This document shows positions 35,827 through 36,948 of a DNA stretch of 36,948 nt, piece by piece (the first letter of the stretch is position 1; each line of letters opens with the position of its first letter). This stretch comes from an uncultured Mycobacteriaceae bacterium (GTDB taxonomy: Bacteria; Actinomycetota; Actinomycetes; Mycobacteriales; Mycobacteriaceae), in contig CADEGF010000018.1 in NCBI GenBank assembly GCA_902826815.1, positions 67,011 through 103,958 of the forward strand, in the 5' to 3' direction. The translations under genes and the position numbers were made by a program. The notes under the pieces were generated by a model, which was given only the letters and a program-made list of their open reading frames with translations, did not search any database and had not been told where the DNA came from.

Positions 35827-36234
35827 ATGTCCTTGGTCGCCCGACGCATCGCAGCCGGACTGGCCGCGACGTCGGCGGCGCTGCACGGCGTCATGATCGG
35901 ACATGCGGGCAACGCGGCGTCCACGGTGCTGATCGCGGGCATGGCGCTCGCGTGCCTCTACTGCGCGCGGGAACTGTGGCTGTCCGGGACAACGCGGGCG
36001 TGGACACTGGTCGCGCTGATGAACCTCGCCATGGTCGCCGTGCACCTACCGGTCTCCGGTGAACATCACGTCACCCATGTTGCGGTGGAAGCCGTTGTGC
36101 CGCAATCGATCATCATGACGTTGGCGATGGGGCTTTCGATGGTCGAGGTGCTGATCGCCGCCACGGTGCTGTGGTTCCGCAGCCGTGGCAACGCGCGGAC
36201 GATCGGCAGGCCGAGTAGCGGCCTAGATAGCTAA
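35827..36234 (+). CDS. Small multi-pass membrane protein, function unknown
   Basis: The 135-residue product has about four hydrophobic segments: ARRIAAGLAATSAALHGVMI, AASTVLIAGMALACLYCARE, AWTLVALMNLAMVAVHL and IIMTLAMGLSMVEVLIAATV. Histidines in GVMIGHAGN and GEHHVTHVAVE could bind metal, but this is weak. I do not recognise the family. The ATG at 35827 was preferred to a GTG at 35809 because GACAAT lies 6 bases before it, as in other leaderless genes here, and the shorter protein starts MSLVARR. It follows the TetR gene by 21 bp and may be co-transcribed. Its stop overlaps that of the convergent HNH gene (CTAA). Confidence 0.7.
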   Translation: MSLVARRIAAGLAATSAALHGVMIGHAGNAASTVLIAGMALACLYCARELWLSGTTRAWTLVALMNLAMVAVHLPVSGEHHVTHVAVEAVVPQSIIMTLAMGLSMVEVLIAATVLWFRSRGNARTIGRPSSGLDS

Positions 36235-36948
36235 GCCTTGGCGGTGCCGTTAGTCCCGTCGTCAGATTCGCCGTCGTCGTCTCCGAAGAGTTCGGCGAGT
36301 AGTTCTTCGGGGTGGTGGGCGAGGTTGATTTCGGGTGGGCTGGTGCCGTCGGTGTAGGCGAGTCGGCCGGTGTCGGTGACTTTGGTTTGCAGTAGGCCTT
36401 TGGTGATCATTGTGTGGTCGGGTCCGCAGTCGAAGAACAGGCAGTCGGCGTCGGTGCGGCCGCCGTTGCTCCAGGGCGGGTCGTGGTTGACCTCGCAGTG
36501 GTACCCCGGTTCGGTGCAGCCGGGTCGGGTGCAGCCGCGGTCGCGGGCGTAGCAGATGATGCGTTGGTCGGCGGTGGCGATGCGTTTGGTGCGGCCCAGG
36601 TAGAGCGGCCGGTTGGTGTGGTCGTCGAACACTGCCAGGTAGTGGATGGCGTTGGCGGCCATGCGCAGCAGGTCGCGCATCGGTAGCAGCGACCCGCCGC
36701 CGGTGCGTGCGGGGGGTGGCATCGCGATTGCGGGGTTGGTGATGGCGTGGGCGGCTTGGTCGAGTTCGGCCAGGGTGGCGCTGGCGATGACGGTGACCGG
36801 CAGCCCGCGGTGTTGGCCGTAGACCCCTGAGGAGATGCCCGCTCGCATGCCGAGTTTGACGGCGTCGTGCAGGCGTTGGGCGGCGGTGCGGGGGTCGGGT
36901 GTGATCTCGACGTGCCCGGCTTGGTCGGTGGGTTCGGGCTCGTTGGAT
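36231..36948 (-). CDS. DUF222/13E12-type HNH endonuclease (partial, 5' end beyond window)
   Basis: The frame is open from the window edge to a TAG at 36231-36233. The product covers the end of the DUF222 region (EPTDQAGHVEITPDPRTAAQ, RLHDAVKLGMRAG) and a C-terminal HNH domain: CTRPGCTEPGYHCEVNHDPP, WSNGGRTDAD, CGPDHTMITKG. Four cysteines may hold a structural zinc. The family (13E12 in M. tuberculosis) occurs in many copies in mycobacteria, and its biological role is unclear. Where relatives commonly have Asn in the HNH finger, this copy has Cys (DADCLFFDC), and the second motif reads DH instead of HH, so activity is uncertain. An ATG at 36848 is internal and not the true start. Confidence 0.88.
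   Translation of the reverse strand, partial: SNEPEPTDQAGHVEITPDPRTAAQRLHDAVKLGMRAGISSGVYGQHRGLPVTVIASATLAELDQAAHAITNPAIAMPPPARTGGGSLLPMRDLLRMAANAIHYLAVFDDHTNRPLYLGRTKRIATADQRIICYARDRGCTRPGCTEPGYHCEVNHDPPWSNGGRTDADCLFFDCGPDHTMITKGLLQTKVTDTGRLAYTDGTSPPEINLAHHPEELLAELFGDDDGESDDGTNGTAKA

Noticed and set aside
36231-36848. A complete 205-residue HNH gene starting at 36848
   Set aside because: The frame continues without a stop to the window edge, and the added residues match the DUF222 region, so the gene is longer and cut by the window.

Overview
The window is high-GC actinobacterial chromosome and almost certainly a Mycobacteriaceae member, most like a rapid-growing Mycolicibacterium. The evidence is the run serC, AurF-type oxygenase, fprB, citA, gltA2, a phytoene-dehydrogenase-like gene, a DUF2630 gene, arfABC and prrBA. 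This is the order of the M. tuberculosis Rv0883c-Rv0903c neighbourhood as I remember it, with extra genes inserted. A 13E12-type HNH gene at the right edge also fits. No tRNA, rRNA, CRISPR array, transposase or prophage gene was seen. No gap between genes exceeds 300 bases.

Layout. 1-2.2 kb: the tail of an unknown gene, then sepH (cell division) and serC (serine synthesis). 2.3-6.4 kb: secreted CAP protein, methionine aminopeptidase, then a diiron oxygenase paired with the ferredoxin/ferredoxin-reductase fusion fprB. 6.4-8.7 kb: leftward operon citA, mycothiol-dependent-isomerase-like gene, VOC gene. 8.8-12.9 kb: pdxH overlapping an MFS exporter, a TetR regulator and the main citrate synthase gltA2. 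13.0-18.0 kb: drug-exporter-type MFS, MarR regulator and a large cyclase/ATPase signalling protein. 18.1-20.4 kb: DUF2630 and phytoene-dehydrogenase-like genes, with FKBP on the other strand. 20.5-24.9 kb: arfABC facing the prrA-prrB two-component system. 25.0-32.6 kb: one stand-alone ABC exporter, a heterodimeric ABC exporter pair and an acyl-CoA synthetase. 32.6-35.8 kb: two flavin monooxygenase-like genes divergent from a TetR gene, with a clear set of palindromic operators between them. 35.8 kb to the end: a small membrane protein and the 3' part of an HNH endonuclease gene.

How it works together. Most of the window is core metabolism and envelope biology. The accessory parts are regulator-plus-exporter or regulator-plus-oxidase modules, each with visible operator-like palindromes. 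Several genes show a mycobacterial leaderless pattern: a TANNNT -10 box ends 6-7 bases before the start codon. The least explained items are the triplicated domain of ArfC, the AurF-FprB pair, the cyclase with an altered active site, and the structured intergenic element at about 18.0-18.1 kb.
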